From the NCBI GenBank assembly GCA_018105865.1, contig CM030862.1, positions 12,528,174 to 12,592,173 of the forward strand: DNA of 64,000 nt. The letters run 5' to 3'. Positions 1 through 12,770 of this stretch are shown piece by piece. Origin of the DNA: Metaphire vulgaris. Its lineage: Eukaryota > Annelida > Clitellata > Crassiclitellata > Megascolecidae. Each line of letters starts with the position of its first letter. Position 1 is the stretch's first letter. A program made the translations under genes and the position numbers. The notes beneath the pieces are model-generated. The model was not told the DNA's origin. It saw only the letters and a program-made list of their open reading frames with translations, and ran no database searches.

Positions 1-663
1 CAAAATCTGAGCGGAATTCTGTGGAAATGTCGTGGAATTTTTCTTCGAGTGGCGCAGTTCCTTCAGCAGAAAATTCAGCTGCTTGTCCTCCGGATGAAGT
101 AGTGCTATATAAAAGTTACAATGGAACACAGATAGAGTCTTTACTTCACCGCAGTAACAACACATTCACCCGATAGGCCCTCGATATATGAGAATAGAGC
201 CCCATATGACCAGTGGCGGCTCCACCGGGGACCAAGGGGGGCCCGTGCACCCCTATTGAGTGCCTGCCCCAGTGGCGACCCTATACTTAATGCTACATAC
301 ATTAAACAACAAATGGTTGGCCCCCCATAACTAGAAGTTGCACCCAACGGCCCCCACTTGCCAAATCCTAGAGCCGCCACTGCATATGACCAAGAACTTT
401 GGGTGACATCAGATTCAACTCCTTTGAAATAAACATTCTCTCAAAGAATTTCCTTGATTTCGGAGGTGCAAGAAATGGACTCGACACCTGCAATATTTCC
501 CAAAGCATGATGGATATCGAAAATCTAATTGTAGATTCTTTGCAGACATCGAATGAGCTTCAATTGGAGCAAAAATAAAGCAATCAACGTTTTGTACCCC
601 AGATGAAGTTGTGCTATTATGCGATATGAAGATGTCACTTCAACCTGTTTTTTTTTACTTTAC
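1..663. other. Left-edge stretch without an assigned exon
   Basis: This should hold the 3' end of the EFCAB12-like gene or an intron. I tested the minus-strand open stretch near 1-100, but no acceptor there gives the required phase without an early stop. A stretch around 75-117 (GATGAAGTAGTGCTAT) is echoed at about 600-618 (GATGAAGTTGTGCTAT), a weak local duplication. The only clear element is the hAT-type MITE listed separately. Confidence 0.5.
211..382. mobile_element. hAT-type MITE, family H1 (CAGTGGCGGCTC), copy 1
   Basis: The ends are CAGTGGCGGCTCC and GAGCCGCCACTG. The flanks carry a perfect 8-bp target duplication, CATATGAC (203-210 and 383-390), which is diagnostic of the hAT superfamily. 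It is 172 bp with no coding capacity. Further copies lie at about 12.4, 22.6 and 34.7 kb. Confidence 0.92.
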
Positions 664-950
664 CCACTTTTACGAAGAATTTCATCCGTCATTGGCAGGT
701 GATGTTGTTCGCATAGCTTGGTCAGTTGCATGTACTCGCGTAGGAGAAGCTGGCGATACCTATCGATGCTTTCCGCAGGATCAGTCTTGACGGTAGATGG
801 CGCACAGTGTCCATCGATCTTTCGATCTCCCGTTTTTACCATCAGCTTCTGTGCCTCCTCATTCTGTGCTCGTTGAAACTTTCCCTTATTCTGAAGGAGC
901 GAAGAATTGAAACGTATCAATAAATTAATTATTTGTTTCAAAGTATTTGC

Positions 951-984
<34 letters not shown>

Positions 985-1957
985 AATGTGATCTACCTGT
1001 TTAGCATACAGATGCAAAGACTGTTGGTTTCGTCGTCTCAGGTCGACCATTGCCTCTGGCGATGGACCGACCATCTGTTCTGGTCGTAAATCTGGTTCTG
1101 GTGGCTGCAGAAACACCGATGAGCTGGATCGCGAAAGTGTCGGAGAGGGCGAATAATTATTTGACGATGTCTCGTTTGACCGAATCGAATGGTTCTGTGT
1201 TCTGGGCACTCCGGGAGTCGAAGGCTTCACAGACGCTGACATCCTACTATCGTTGACTTTATCCAGTTTGTCTTGGCAAGCTGCTGAGAAGTCCTCTGAA
1301 ACAAATAGTAAAAATAAAATATAAAATAAAAGTAAGAGCAAATAATAATAAATAAGAGCAAATCATGAATAACATCGAACTAATAAGAGGATGTCAAGAT
1401 AGAACAAAGTGGAAATCCATGGTCGCTAACGTAGAAATACACAGCACCTAAAGAAGAAGAAGAAGAGCAAATAATAATAATAATAAAATAATAATAAGGT
1501 TTAGAGTGGTTCAGTAGGGTCTGCCATGTGTGAGAATCCCCCTATGCATCCACTTTCTACACCTTTAAGTTCAAATAAGAATGGTCAACTGAAAAACATG
1601 TCACAACGTCAAATTTCTTTTTAAAAATTTCTAAAATTCCTCAACAGAATAACAGCAAATTGAAAACAAAGCAAGAATCAAGTCGTAAAAGAAGCCAATA
1701 GCTGCTGTCTTTGCTAATAAACCAATAATATTCGTCTCACCATCTTCCGCTTTGGTTGAACTTCCGTCTTCCGTAGTCACCCTCGTCTCTCTCTTTTCCC
1801 TCCTCCACAATTCTAAACTGTGGACAAGATCTCGATAGCAGAGACTTTCAGACTTTTCATCACTGAAAGCTATCATCAGTTCCTCCACTTGGACTTCTGT
1901 TAAAGGGACACCATTCTAAAATACAGAGACCAAGCTTCACAATAAGTTTAGATCCAG

Positions 1958-2027
<70 letters not shown>

Positions 2028-3491
2028 TTATGGATTATGGCAGGTATAATGGTTGTAGTGCTTAGTGCTTACCAAGAAGGGTCACTCTGTATATAGTGAA
2101 CTCCTAACAGAGCAGGTGCACACAAAAACACAAAAGCACGTAACTTACAGTGTATTTGACTTTTCTGTCATAATTAGGATTGTGGTAAGGGGTTTAGAAA
2201 AGGTAAAATAATCATGAAAACACTATTTATAAGGTCGAAGCATATGTTAAAAGCATGGCAATAGATGAAATAAATGTAATAAAACAGATAACAATTCAGA
2301 ATATAGATTAGATAATGATTAAAGAGACAAGAGCTATCGGGATCTTACTAGTTGAATTGCTCGCCTAAATTCACTGGTTGTGATTCTCCAGTTTTTGTCT
2401 TTGTCGAGATCTTGAAACAGGTCGATCAGTCTGAGTTTCCTCTCGTACAGAAATCGCTCAATGACGGGTACAGCTTCGGGCAAAGGACATTTAATTACTG
2501 GGACAGTCACCAAGGCCTGAGACCGTCGACTTTCCTTGTCAACTTCTGGCGTCTGAAATAAATTAACAATGGCATTGGAATGGTATAAAATATCCAAAAA
2601 AATTAGTCGAGTAATCTTACAATTTATATTTAGGCTTAGCTACCACTAAAGTTTAGAACTTGTACCCAGAGATGTCCATGGGTCCACTTTTTATAACCCG
2701 ACCCATGAAATCTCCCACCCAACCCCCCATGCCGGCAAAAGGGTTACTTGAACCAACCCAATCCACCATAATACATTGCAATTTCTTAAACCATGAATTA
2801 TTTTCTGACCCATCCAATATACAACCTAAAATAATATGGCAAAGTCTGACCCAACCAAACCCAACCCACGGGTTAACCCAACCAGTGGCCATTTCTGCTT
2901 GTACCTTACTTTACGTGGTATCGTTGGTGGTGGAGTTGCTTCCTCTTCTTCCATCCTCTTCAGCACTCTCAGCTCCACGGGCGTCTTGTCCGGCTTCCTT
3001 GCAAGCCATCCTGAGTTGAGGCCCAAAGACTCGAGGCCAGTTCTCAGTGTCCTTCTCTCCTCCAGCCATTTCGCAAACGAGGACACCGTCTCTGGAGATG
3101 TTTCATCGCCAAATCTGCCGGTCATCGTCAGAGGTGGCGCACGATCACCGAAAGAACCACGAGAACGCTCCTCCACCGACGGCCAGAGATCCCGATCGGA
3201 ATCGGAAAATCTTTCCCCGCTGGAATCATTCCCCACGCCAGACGACAAGACAGTGTTTCTAGCATGAACACCCATAGGTGGCGCTATGATTCGTCGCGTG
3301 CGGCTTTTTGGCTCGCCCCAGATCTTGGCGGCGCATCTGTAGAGCTTCGCCGGTCGCAGGTCACGAGATTTGTACAGCTTCAGCTGCTCGTCGATCGGAA
3401 GATGATCGAATCGGTCGCGGTCGAAAAGGCAATTGAAATTCAGCTCCGGAGAACCTGCGAAAGTCATTCTCTCGCACTCCACAGCACTCAT
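664..3491 (-). CDS. EFCAB12: EFCAB12-like EF-hand protein (partial, five linked exons)
   Basis: Exons on the minus strand are 3491-2910, 2552-2349, 1915-1741, 1295-997 and 890-664. All have AG acceptors and GT donors, and the codon phases match at every junction (0, 0, 1, 0), giving about 496 residues. The first exon opens with ATG directly after a splice acceptor, so a 5' untranslated exon probably lies further right. Residues 195-262 contain a canonical EF-hand loop (D-K-D-K-N-W-R-I-T-T-S-E). The next exon, starting NGVPLTEVQVEEL, looks like a degenerate second EF hand. The block ERRTLRTGLESLGL..WLARKPDKTP and the order of segments resemble vertebrate EFCAB12 as I remember it; that family is poorly characterised, and a cilium or testis role is only suspected. 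The last exon ends in phase 2, so at least one 3' exon is missing here. Nothing in 1-663 continues the frame convincingly. The family assignment is from memory; the exon chain is seen. Confidence 0.82.
952..981. repeat. (ATT)n microsatellite
   Basis: About ten ATT units lie in the intron immediately 3' of the EFCAB12-like exon 1295-997. Confidence 0.9.
1505..1540. repeat. Dispersed AGTGGTTC...TGTGAGAA hairpin element, copy 1
   Basis: Short element reading AGTGGTTCAGTAGGGTCTGC then CATGTGTGAGAAT. Three related copies occur at about 36.88, 47.99 and 63.43 kb. In those the ends form an inverted repeat (AGTGGTT / AACCACT). This copy has lost the final AACCACT. Confidence 0.7.
1962..2025. repeat. 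(TA)n microsatellite
   Basis: Uninterrupted TA dinucleotides in an intron of the EFCAB12-like gene. Confidence 0.95.
2676..2884. repeat. Dispersed ACCCAACC-rich repeat, copy 1
   Basis: Intronic stretch rich in AACCCAACC words. It shares a diverged block (ATTTCTTAAACCATGAATTA then TTTTCTGACCC) with 39276-39486 (ATTTCTTGAACCATGACTTA then TTTTCCGACCC). The two are clearly homologous and about 36 kb apart. No terminal inverted repeats or target duplication were recognised. Confidence 0.7.
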
Positions 3492-3618
3492 CTACAGAGA
3501 GAGTCAGTCTCACATTTTGTTAAAACATATTGTAGAAAATGTCAAACAGTATATCATTTTTATCATATTTTTGTGGTCTGTAAAACCTGTGATACAAGAA
3601 ACTAGCTATCTTAAGATT

Positions 3619-4161
3619 CTGGACCCGCATTTTGGATATCTATCAGATATCTGACTGCTATAAATGTTTGCAAATCTATAAAATGTATAGCCACCATTAT
3701 TATATTTTGCAATATAGACACATTAATAGGGTGGAAAGTGACAGATTTTTCTACTCCACTGACATCACTGCAAGGTGTTTGAAGGTTCTAAATAGAAATT
3801 TGGGTGAAATATCGACATGAATTTTTGGGTCGCCCGAAAATTTTTCATGGACTATAGTCCAGGGTTTTTTTTCGAAATTTGAGCGAAAATTTGTGGTGTC
3901 GTAGAGATTTCATATTTGCACCGATTGAAGCTCCGTCGATGTCTACAAGGAATCTGGACCCGCATCTTGGATATCTATCAGATATCTGACTGCTTTAAAG
4001 GTTTGAAAATCTATAAAATGTATAGCCACCATTATTATATTTTGCAATATAGACACATTAATAGGGTGGAAAGTGACGGATTTTTCTACTCCACTGACAT
4101 CACTGCAAGGTGTTTGAAGGTTCTAAATAGAAATTTGGGTGAAATATCGACATGAATTTTT
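3619..4161. repeat. Tandem direct duplication, two ~206-bp copies, period 336 bp
   Basis: The block starting CTGGACCCGCATTTTGGATA (3619-3826) recurs nearly unchanged as CTGGACCCGCATCTTGGATA at 3955-4160. Both copies run through the same text to CATGAATTTT. The similarity produces two look-alike short open frames that are not genes. Confidence 0.9.
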
Positions 4162-5144
4162 TGTTGACATAATTAATGGACAGCCCCTATAATTACCATA
4201 GTCATGAAATTCATAACTAACCTTGTAATCCTGAAGTTGTCGTCATTAACCGAAAAATGTAACTTAAGAGATAAAAGGTCAACGAAACTTTTCTCGCATC
4301 TGCTTTGTCGCCATGGTTACCAGACGGTAAACAGCCTGGCTCTCTCCTATTGGCTGTTTGATTAACCAACAGTATTGAAGTAAGTAAGTAAAATCTCGCA
4401 ATTGTGTATAGCCAGGGAGTATAGCTCATTCCAGAGTGGCGTCAGAGTAGTTGCTTTTTTTACAGAACATGGTGTCAACTTTCATTTAGCTATAGCCAGA
4501 ATGTAGGATTGTACGGGATCAGAGAGGTAAAGTTCGTTAGATCAATGAAGGAGATAATACATGGATCAAAGGATATGGGACCACGGGCAGGGTTATTTCT
4601 AGGATTATCAATTTGGGGGTGTCATTATGTTTTGGGGGTCCCTGCCCTGAAAAATATCTGACAAGCAAAAAGGTCAGCCCATGCTCAGATTGGGCGAGGG
4701 TGTAAAAATATCCCTGACCACGGGGTAGGCAGCAGGGGGATGCTGAAATTGAGTTCTGGTGCAATGTGCGAAAAAGCACAGTTGCAGATTCAAAGATAAA
4801 ATATAAGTTAGGCCATCAAGTAACAAAAATTCCAAATAATTTGTAATTCTCTGCTGAAGTAATTGTCTGCTCAAGAAATCAAGACTATTCAACTTTAATT
4901 CTCCAGAAAACCCACTGAAATACATCAGTTACGAAGGTCTGCTAGCTGTCCACGCTGTAGCTATGCCAACCCTGGTTAGGTTAGACTCACCCCACCACCA
5001 CCCTCTCCTCTAGGTGGACAAAAAATACATGCCCCTAAACACAAGAACCAGTAACCAGCTGAAATAGAGAGAATGAAATCAATCACATATAATACATGTA
5101 AAATAGACTTCAGATATTATTAATATTTAAAATAGATTGTTTAC

Positions 5145-5150
5145 TTTATT
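5145..5150 (-). promoter_or_regulatory. Candidate poly(A) signal
   Basis: AATAAA on the minus strand downstream of the CCDC50-like stop codon. Only the hexamer supports it. Confidence 0.3.
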
Positions 5151-6356
5151 TAACTAATACATTTGATTTTACATTAAAGCGAGTATTGCTTCAAAATCAT
5201 AAAATCATTTGTCATGCATAATCATGATTAGTAGACACACAGAAAAAATGAAATCTCCAGATCAAATAATTCAGAAATGAGACAACAGTGAAACACGTGC
5301 TAGAAAAATCTAACCACAACCGAAAAATATATTCATACGCAATAAAGTCTATGTGAATAAATGTCAAAACTGGATGAAATGGAAAGACATTTAATTGTTC
5401 TTGGCGCAGACAGACAGTGTGGATGGAAGAACAAAACACAAATACATTTGCACACATATAAGAATGCATACATAACGGTGCAGTAACTACAGAATGGTTA
5501 GGACTGTGAGTTAAAACAAGTCCTACTTTAAATTAATCATTAATAACATATCAAAAACTTTCCAACTGTGCATAAGCTTAAGCAATAGTATACAACTGGC
5601 AATTGTCAGACTAAATCTTTCAAGTAAACCATTCAAATTCAACAACATTCAAAACGCACTAATATTAAGGACAGACATTATCTTTTGGCCAATAAAGTCA
5701 TTAATTCTGACCAACGGAAAAATAATAATATTGAAAAGACAATGGAAAAATAAGGCATGGGCCAATATAACTCAGCATAATCTCTCCTACTGAACTGGCC
5801 TACAAGTGTGTGTGTGTGTGTGTGTACACAAAATCAATGTTTACAACTCAGTATTAAAACCCAGAAGCCACTTAATTTCATCAAGTATATCTTAACACAT
5901 TCACAAATATATCTTCTTTATGCATTTTGCTTCGTTTGCTCTTACCCTTACATGTCAGAACAAAATACGGGGCTTACATCACAGTGGCTGGCTTTTCAGT
6001 AACCATTTACCGTAACAGTAAAGCCAGCCAGCCAGTCTAACTCTCAGTAAACCAAATTTGTAAACTCAGTAAAATGCAATCGTAAATGTCTCTGTTATTC
6101 TGATGTAGAAAATCTCCTCAGAAAGACGTAGAATTGTTAGCCACGAGATAACATAACTTCAAAACATGCCAACTACTGTGCAGTCTTTATGCGTAAAAAG
6201 AAAATATATGGTTTGTGCTACTATGATCGTATACCATAAACTTCTGTCCTAACAATCCTGTATACCATGAGTCGACCGAACCAACGGGGCTTAGATCACA
6301 ACTCGAGTAATGTTATCCACTAAGCCATGAATTTTTTTGGGGGTAGAAGTCTGATT

Positions 6357-7742
6357 TCACTGTTGTTTGCAGTTCGATTTCTGCCCCGAAGCCCTGTTGG
6401 CATTACGATTGAACGGCTGTCTTCTCTGGCCAGGCACCATCCCCAAATCCTCACCGTCGCTACTCATGACAACCCGCAGAGCGCGCACATCTTCTAGATC
6501 GCAGTACCCGTCTTCCAGAGCCTCTGATTCTACAAACGCGATACAAAGCATGAAATCTCCCATCTATCAGTTTAAAACAAATTTTAATTCTGATCTGAAA
6601 AATTAATCGTGAAATTATATGTTGTTGTTGTTGTTGTTATTGTTTAAGTATGATACTGAAATACTTTTTCATTTCGTTGTCCTTTTTACACGTTGTTGCA
6701 TGCATTAAAATGCAGTAAAGAAACTAAAAGGATAAATAGAAGGAACGACAGAAGAAGGAAGGATAAAGGCTCGGAAGGATCTCTCACCAGTTTGGCGATG
6801 ATTTCCAGGCGAAGATTTTGGCGGTACTTCCTCTGCATGCCGCATTTGACCCTGGTTCCAGGTCGGGTCAATTTCTGCAAAGATGTTGGCATTCATGGAC
6901 GGAGAAGACTTTTTAGCATTCGAAGGAGGCGGCAGCAGCAGCGGCGGCAACAAATCTCTGGAAAATAAAACTAGAAAATGTCAACAAACATTCCAAGCTA
7001 CATTGAACATTTTCCACCACATCCAATCAAAAAAACCCACACAAAATCAACCAATCGTCACAAAACAGTTTAAACAAATAAATAAAATAAATAAAACTAA
7101 ATAATATTTCAACGAGCAACGGTTTCTACACAAGTCAATCTTGTCGAGTTCCCTTACTCGTCGTCCGAAAGCAGCAAAGGCATCCGACGCGCGTCGCGCA
7201 TCTGACACGACGTCGAAACATTCATCCGGTGCGACAATCCTTCGTCCGCATCTCTTTCCAGCGCCCTGAGCAGTGACATGTTGCAACCCCTCGGCAGTTC
7301 GGGGCTGGGGGTGTCGGGCAGCGGGCGCGAGACAAATCTAGCAGGATGTCCTGTTCTGCCGGACTCGTGATCCGGAAGACCGACCTGTGGAAGACCGACG
7401 TCCCTGAATGGAAAGTTGTTCGGGGGATCGTCGTTTCCCTGAGGCAAATCGTGTGGCTGTGGAAGGCTGTGAGATTGTCTGGCCTCTGGCAGATGAGACT
7501 GGAAAACGCAGAAAAACATTCGTCAAGAAATAACTTAATACAGAACCAAACCTAAGCACAATTCAATCAAATATCTTCGTACGTGAATTAAAGAAATAGG
7601 CAAAGGCATTTTAACCCTTAACAATCTTCAAGTCATACAATTTCTACGTGCAAAATTGCCCCCCTATGACTACAAAGCAAGTACCTTTACAGTTCGTCAT
7701 ATGTGACAGAAGGATAAAATTAAAAGCATGTTATACAGTTCA

Positions 7743-7779
<37 letters not shown>

Positions 7780-10700
7780 GTTATTATTATTATTATATAT
7801 CATTATCATATATCATATATCACTTTACCTGCATATCACCTTTGCTAAGGCTCTGACAGTTAGCTCACTTGGTAGAAATGACTTTACATTAAACTGCTTC
7901 AGTTAAACCAAGCAGCTATTGTTAGAAAATCTATGGTGGTATCGCAAATAAGTTGGTGCACTGCGCCAAGCTTTCGGGAAGTGCTACATGAATTTAGCCG
8001 ACTTGCTTACTTACTTTGTACCACTTAAAAACTTTTGAATATAAAAAATAATCAAGCTTATGTCTTGAAAGACATAATTTAAAGTTCCCTTAATGGGAAT
8101 TTATAAGAGACTCAAAACACCGCCTACAAAACAAACAAACAAACGCAGCTGCACAAATAATCCGGCCGTCTTTCTTACTTACTTCTGACGCATGACATGG
8201 ATCTGATGACTGTCTTGTATCTCGGGGTCGTTGACCCCGTCTTCGTTTCTGCATTTTCAGATGTTCCTGTTCTTGCATGATTTTCGCCAATTCAGCGTCT
8301 CTCAGTTCGATCTCTTTCAGTTTCTCCAACTTCGACTGAAGCTAAAAAAAACAAGTCGGACATGACAAAAAGACCTAAAGAAACTGTTCCAAATTTACCC
8401 AAAATATTCTATAAAACAGTATTAATCAGCAGTGAATTCTAAATAGTAATTTCTACTCTTTAAACAATGAAAACTGTTACCTTTTGCTCTTCGTTTTGCA
8501 AACGACGGGCCAAATCCTGAATAGAAAAAATCAAGTTAAGGAATAACAAACTTCTAAACAATACGTCATCAGTTTAGACTCAGATTTAAGAAATATAAGC
8601 AAAATATTGTTATTAATAAATTATAAGTGATCTGAAATGAAAGCCAGCAAACATCACATTCTAATCATCTGACATATCATTAATAGTAAATAAAATTAAT
8701 TACAGATGAGAAAATTATTAACGTAAGACATAATTAATAATTAATATGGTACACCCCAGACAACTATGTATCAATTCAACACTGTCAAAATACTTGACCA
8801 TACTTACAGAATGGATGGTAACATACCTCAGCCTTACCTTGAACTGTAAAAACATTGGTAACATACCTCATCCTGTAAATGCTGTAATCCTTTACGATCA
8901 TGCCCAGAGATATTTCCCGAGGGAGGCACGAAGAAGTCAAGGTCATTTCCAACCGCACCTTCAAGGTCGGGCGACCTTCCATGAAGAAAAAACATCATTC
9001 TTGAATGAAAGTCTACCAAATTTCCTCTCTAATATTCAGCTACGGGCAAAGAACAAAAGCTTGGACCGTGCAAAACATTTTTAGAGTCCAGTACACTGAA
9101 TTCAGGAGGCAGACATTACAGGTTCGAACCCAGCTAAACCGCACAGCACCCACTCAACTCTTGCAAATATGAAGAAAAAGTAAACAACAACACAGTAAAC
9201 AGCTGAGAACTGAGGACATTGAAATATGGAAGGGGCAAGAACTTCAGAAGTAGATATCTAGATATCTGTGGGTGGGTGGGGGGGGCGTACCTAATCCAGC
9301 CTATCGATGGGGTCAAGAAACTGCTGCAGATTTACCTTTCTCTGGCTGGAGCAGCTATTGCCATTTCTACAACCGATGATGATGTGATATTCTCTGCAAT
9401 AGAACATAAAATTCATGTCAATGAGAAAACTGGAAGTACATTGCAGGGAAGTGAAGCATAATACAATAGCATGAAATAACAATAATAATATTAATTAATT
9501 AATTAATTAAAATTATCTGAACCTAGCATAATGATGTAGACAGTATTCTACACTTCAAACCAACTGCAATGGACTTCGATGGACCTACACTCCTACTACA
9601 GTCTTATATTTACAAAGTCATTCTGCTGGTGTCTGCTCATCAATTCCCAGTTTTCACAGAATTCACTATAACTGGATTCTACTGTAGTATGAAATTCGAC
9701 ATTCCACATGCACACTGTCTTAATTTTACTTTTAATACAATATCTAAAATAAAAATAAAAATTATAATAATAACCTCGTAAGCCGTTAGATTCAAGCTTC
9801 AATTCGGCCTCAAGCATCTTTCTCTGCTTCCGCAATTCCTTCTCTCTGAGCCGTAATTCGTATCGTCTCTTCTCCTTTTCCTGCAGACGTCTTGCCATTT
9901 CCTAATTTCAAAAAGAAATTGCCAAATGTTGCTGTATTGAATTCAACTATAAACAAGAAAATGTATCTACGATGAAAACGATCCGGTTGCTGGAAATCAG
10001 AAGTTATTCAACAAGTTCTATAAAAAAACCAAGAACAAAAAACAAGAAGGTCTCCTAAAATGTCACCGATACCCATTTAGAAAGGCGTTCAAGGCGTCTT
10101 ATCGTGAATTTCACGGGCTACCAGACTACCAACTGATTCATCCTTCATAAGCTAACTTATTCTGCACAATAACTGTACAGCCAACACCTACAATAATACC
10201 CTAAAGCTGACCCAACCTCAAAATAACCTTGAGGTCACAAGGGCAAAATGGCAGCCTATGAGTCTATTACCCCACTTAAGGCAAAAAGTTCTGATGGAAC
10301 TTCTCGAAAGATTGTCTGCTACGTACTTCATCTTTTAGTTCAGAGATCGCTCGCTCTTGTTCCTTCTTAATGAATTCTTCACTCTGCAGTTGTTCCGCAA
10401 TGATAGCGTCGTCATCAACACTGAAATCATTAAAAATCAACAAAGGGGCTCGTCCATATAGTACGTACGCAAAAAAGGAATATTTTTAACACCCCCATTT
10501 GCGCAACGTACATGCACAAAATCTCCTAAATCCAACGCCGTCCCCCCTCGGCGCATACGTACTATATGGATCAAGCCAAACCTCACCGTATGGATGAATC
10601 ATAGATGAATGATGATCATGATCATTAAGAATGATATTAAATTTCAACACTCAAGCTAAGATTTTCATGCCGTAAAGCATATAATAACATTGAAACAAAC

Positions 10701-11088
10701 ATGTTTCGCGTTCTTTGTTGTTGATGTCGTCGTGTTCTTTGCACGCGTTCTTCGTTCGTTGTTTGCACTTGACGAGCAAGTCTCACGTCTTGTTTGGCAA
10801 TCTGCCTCTCAGCTAAATTCCTGTTATATTTTCTTTCGACTGTAACACAAAAACAGGAAAAGATTCTCAGCAACAGTCAAAATGCAATTCACTTAACTAA
10901 AAGCCTGCTCAACAGAAGATCTAAGAGAATATTTGGAAATGAAGCTATGGATTAAGCCATATAACAGTATTTAAAAACTACAAATCTATTAGAAATAAAC
11001 TTAATAAAGTGATCGCTCTTCGTACATTCGTTGTCTTGGAGTCGGTTTGCAAGTATGGCATCTTCGTGTACCACCCACTGACGGCGGA
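6357..11088 (-). CDS. CCDC50: CCDC50/Ymer-like ubiquitin-binding coiled-coil protein (N-terminal exon missing)
   Basis: Exons run 11088-11026, 10839-10701, 10420-10327, 9901-9775, 8958-8867, 8516-8481, 8341-8183, 7498-7158, 6957-6788 and 6529-6357 (stop). The phases agree at all nine junctions, giving about 463 residues plus an unseen start exon. The first exon reads RRQWVVHEDAILANRLQDNE, aligning with the N-terminal CCDC50 segment (R-x-F/W-x-V-x-ED-x-x-LA-x-x-LQ). The motif D/E-x-x-A-x-x-LQ-x-x-E recurs: DDDAIIAEQLQSEE, EEMARRLQEKE, DEDLARRLQNEEQ and LRDAELAKIMQEQE. Vertebrate CCDC50 (Ymer) binds polyubiquitin through such MIU motifs and tempers NF-kB and RIG-I-like signalling. The C-terminal half (from 7498) is proline-rich and not recognisable. 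The TAA at 7156-7154 lies beyond a donor (GA|GTAAGG) whose phase fits the next exon, so I treat it as intronic. The donors at 9775 and 10701 are weak; the exon order is otherwise well supported. Confidence 0.82.
7745..7796. repeat. (ATT)n microsatellite
   Basis: Repeated ATT with one GTT interruption, in the intron between CCDC50-like exons 8341-8183 and 7498-7158. Confidence 0.9.
10445..10577. mobile_element. MITE with GGGCTCGTCCATATAGTACG ends
   Basis: The left end, GGCTCGTCCATATAGTACGT, is mirrored on the right by ACGTACTATATGGATCAAGCC, about 20 bp of imperfect terminal inversion. It sits in an intron of the CCDC50-like gene. The ends loosely recall the GGGGCTGTCCAT family found elsewhere, but the match is not close enough to merge them. 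Confidence 0.7.
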
Positions 11089-12383
11089 CTTCAAGGAAAT
11101 TAGAAAAACAAACAACAGCATTTAATGCAAACACTACGAAAATATTGAAAAAAATTACACCACACAAATTGTCAAAGTAAACACAAGACTGTAAAGAGAT
11201 GACAATTATAGAAATTCCATAATTTAAACAGCAAATCCTTAACAGCAATAACCTTAAGTGATTCGATGATGAAGAATAAGGTCTGAAAAAGCAAAGAACT
11301 AAATAAGAACTTAATACATGCATTTGTGGCATTTGGTTCTGGATATGAGATATAAGGGCTATTGCACGAACACATAGAAAACTTATCTGCCTTTGCAAGG
11401 AAATGCTGCATGAAAATACTACACACATGATTGGCTGAGATCAGCAATAATAAACTTTACCAGAGAATCCAAATAAAGAAAATCCTAACACAAAAAAGAA
11501 ACCAAACTAGAGATGAAAGAAAAATAAAGGTCCCAGAGTGTTGGGAATAGTGTCAAGCTCCAAAAATAACGACCCAAAAGTGTACGGGTTTCTGAGTGAT
11601 CTTCCATAAAAGGAGCCACATAAATGCCTGGTTGCATTACTTTACACTCCAAATCGTAAAGAAGGCATCGGCAGCGGGCGCTGTGTGTCCATGGCAACTT
11701 ATCACGATGGCCCCTGTCCATCGTCTCTAGGGCCGTAGGAAAGGGTACGTGGTTCAGAAGGGACTAGGTGGGTGCAGGACCGATCGGTACCTACCGTCCT
11801 CGACCAACCCCCTCTGAAGGGGGTCATCGCTGTTGCTGCTGACGGCAGCAGAATGGTTATCTTCGTATTCCAATCGCCTTGGCATTTAGAATTTTAAAGA
11901 CCGATTAAATCAAATCTACGCAATAAAATATTTATCTTTGCAACAATTTCATATAAACTATAATCAAATCTAGACAAAGTTTCAAAAAGTTTTGAGACAA
12001 AATCTCCAAAAAACATTAAAAAGTCCTTTGTTTACACGTCAGATGGCGCTGCGGTCGCATAGCGATAGTTTTATAGCGCTATACTTTTGCGAACGCAAAG
12101 TAAGTTCTTGTTCTTGTTGTTGTTTTTTTTCTTCTTCTTCTTCTTCTTCTTCCTCTCTTGTTCTTGTTCTTGTTCTTCTTCTTAGCATGCCCACTAGTGG
12201 GGCGTTGCTGTTTCCAGAGAGTCCGGTGCCATAACTCTCTGTCCCGCGCCCGCTTCCATGCCGTGGCAAGGCCAAAGTTGTGTGGGGCTAGGTCTAAGAA
12301 AAATCTCGTTAAATTTCTATAGCGCTTTAAGAGCAAACACCGAAGTTGCTTCTTATTCCGAGGCCCTTAATCTTAGCATGAAG

Positions 12384-12571
12384 CAGTGGCGGCTCCACCG
12401 GGGGGCCAGAGGGCCCGTGCCCCCTATTGACTGCCTGGCCCCCCCAGTGCCCCCCCCAGTTGGGACCCTATACTTAATGCTACATACATTAAACAACAAA
12501 TGGTTGGCCCCCATGATTAGAAGTTGCCCCCCCCACGGCCCCCCACTTGCCAAATCCTAGAGCCGCCACTG
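12384..12571. mobile_element. hAT-type MITE, family H1, copy 2
   Basis: Same ends as copy 1 (CAGTGGCGGCTCCACCGG ... AGAGCCGCCACTG), with a perfect 8-bp target duplication GCATGAAG at 12376-12383 and 12572-12579. Confidence 0.93.
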
Positions 12572-12770
12572 GCATGAAGTAGCTATAGCCAAAGATAGGG
12601 TCATTCATACAGGGTCATATAATCCAAAGGGCAATTGTGGTTGTACGTTTCATAATCAGTTATATGATTATATCTTAGACTTTAGTCTGACCATTGTAAC
12701 CTGACCTCAGTTTAGCATAGTTTTGGTATAACGGTACATCTATCGTATGTGAATTAGGGTTAAACTATTG

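Larger units (their letters stand above)
3492..6356. other. Spacer between the EFCAB12-like and CCDC50-like genes
   Basis: No exon is supported. It contains a tandem duplication (3619-4161), a fragment of the GGGGCTGTCCAT transposon end (4163-4197), a stretch with the shared box TGACAAGCAAAAA (4659-4671), and AT-rich DNA. A minus-strand AATAAA at 5150-5145 is a candidate poly(A) signal for the CCDC50-like gene, about 1.2 kb past its stop. The rest shows nothing I can name. Confidence 0.5.

Noticed and set aside
7154..7157. TAA that would end the CCDC50-like gene at 7154
   Set aside because: A good donor (GA|GTAAGG) lies just before it, and its phase fits the next exon at 6957, which continues in frame to 6357.
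9115..9145. tRNA B-box-like GGTTCGAACCC
   Set aside because: No A box at the right distance and no foldable acceptor stem.
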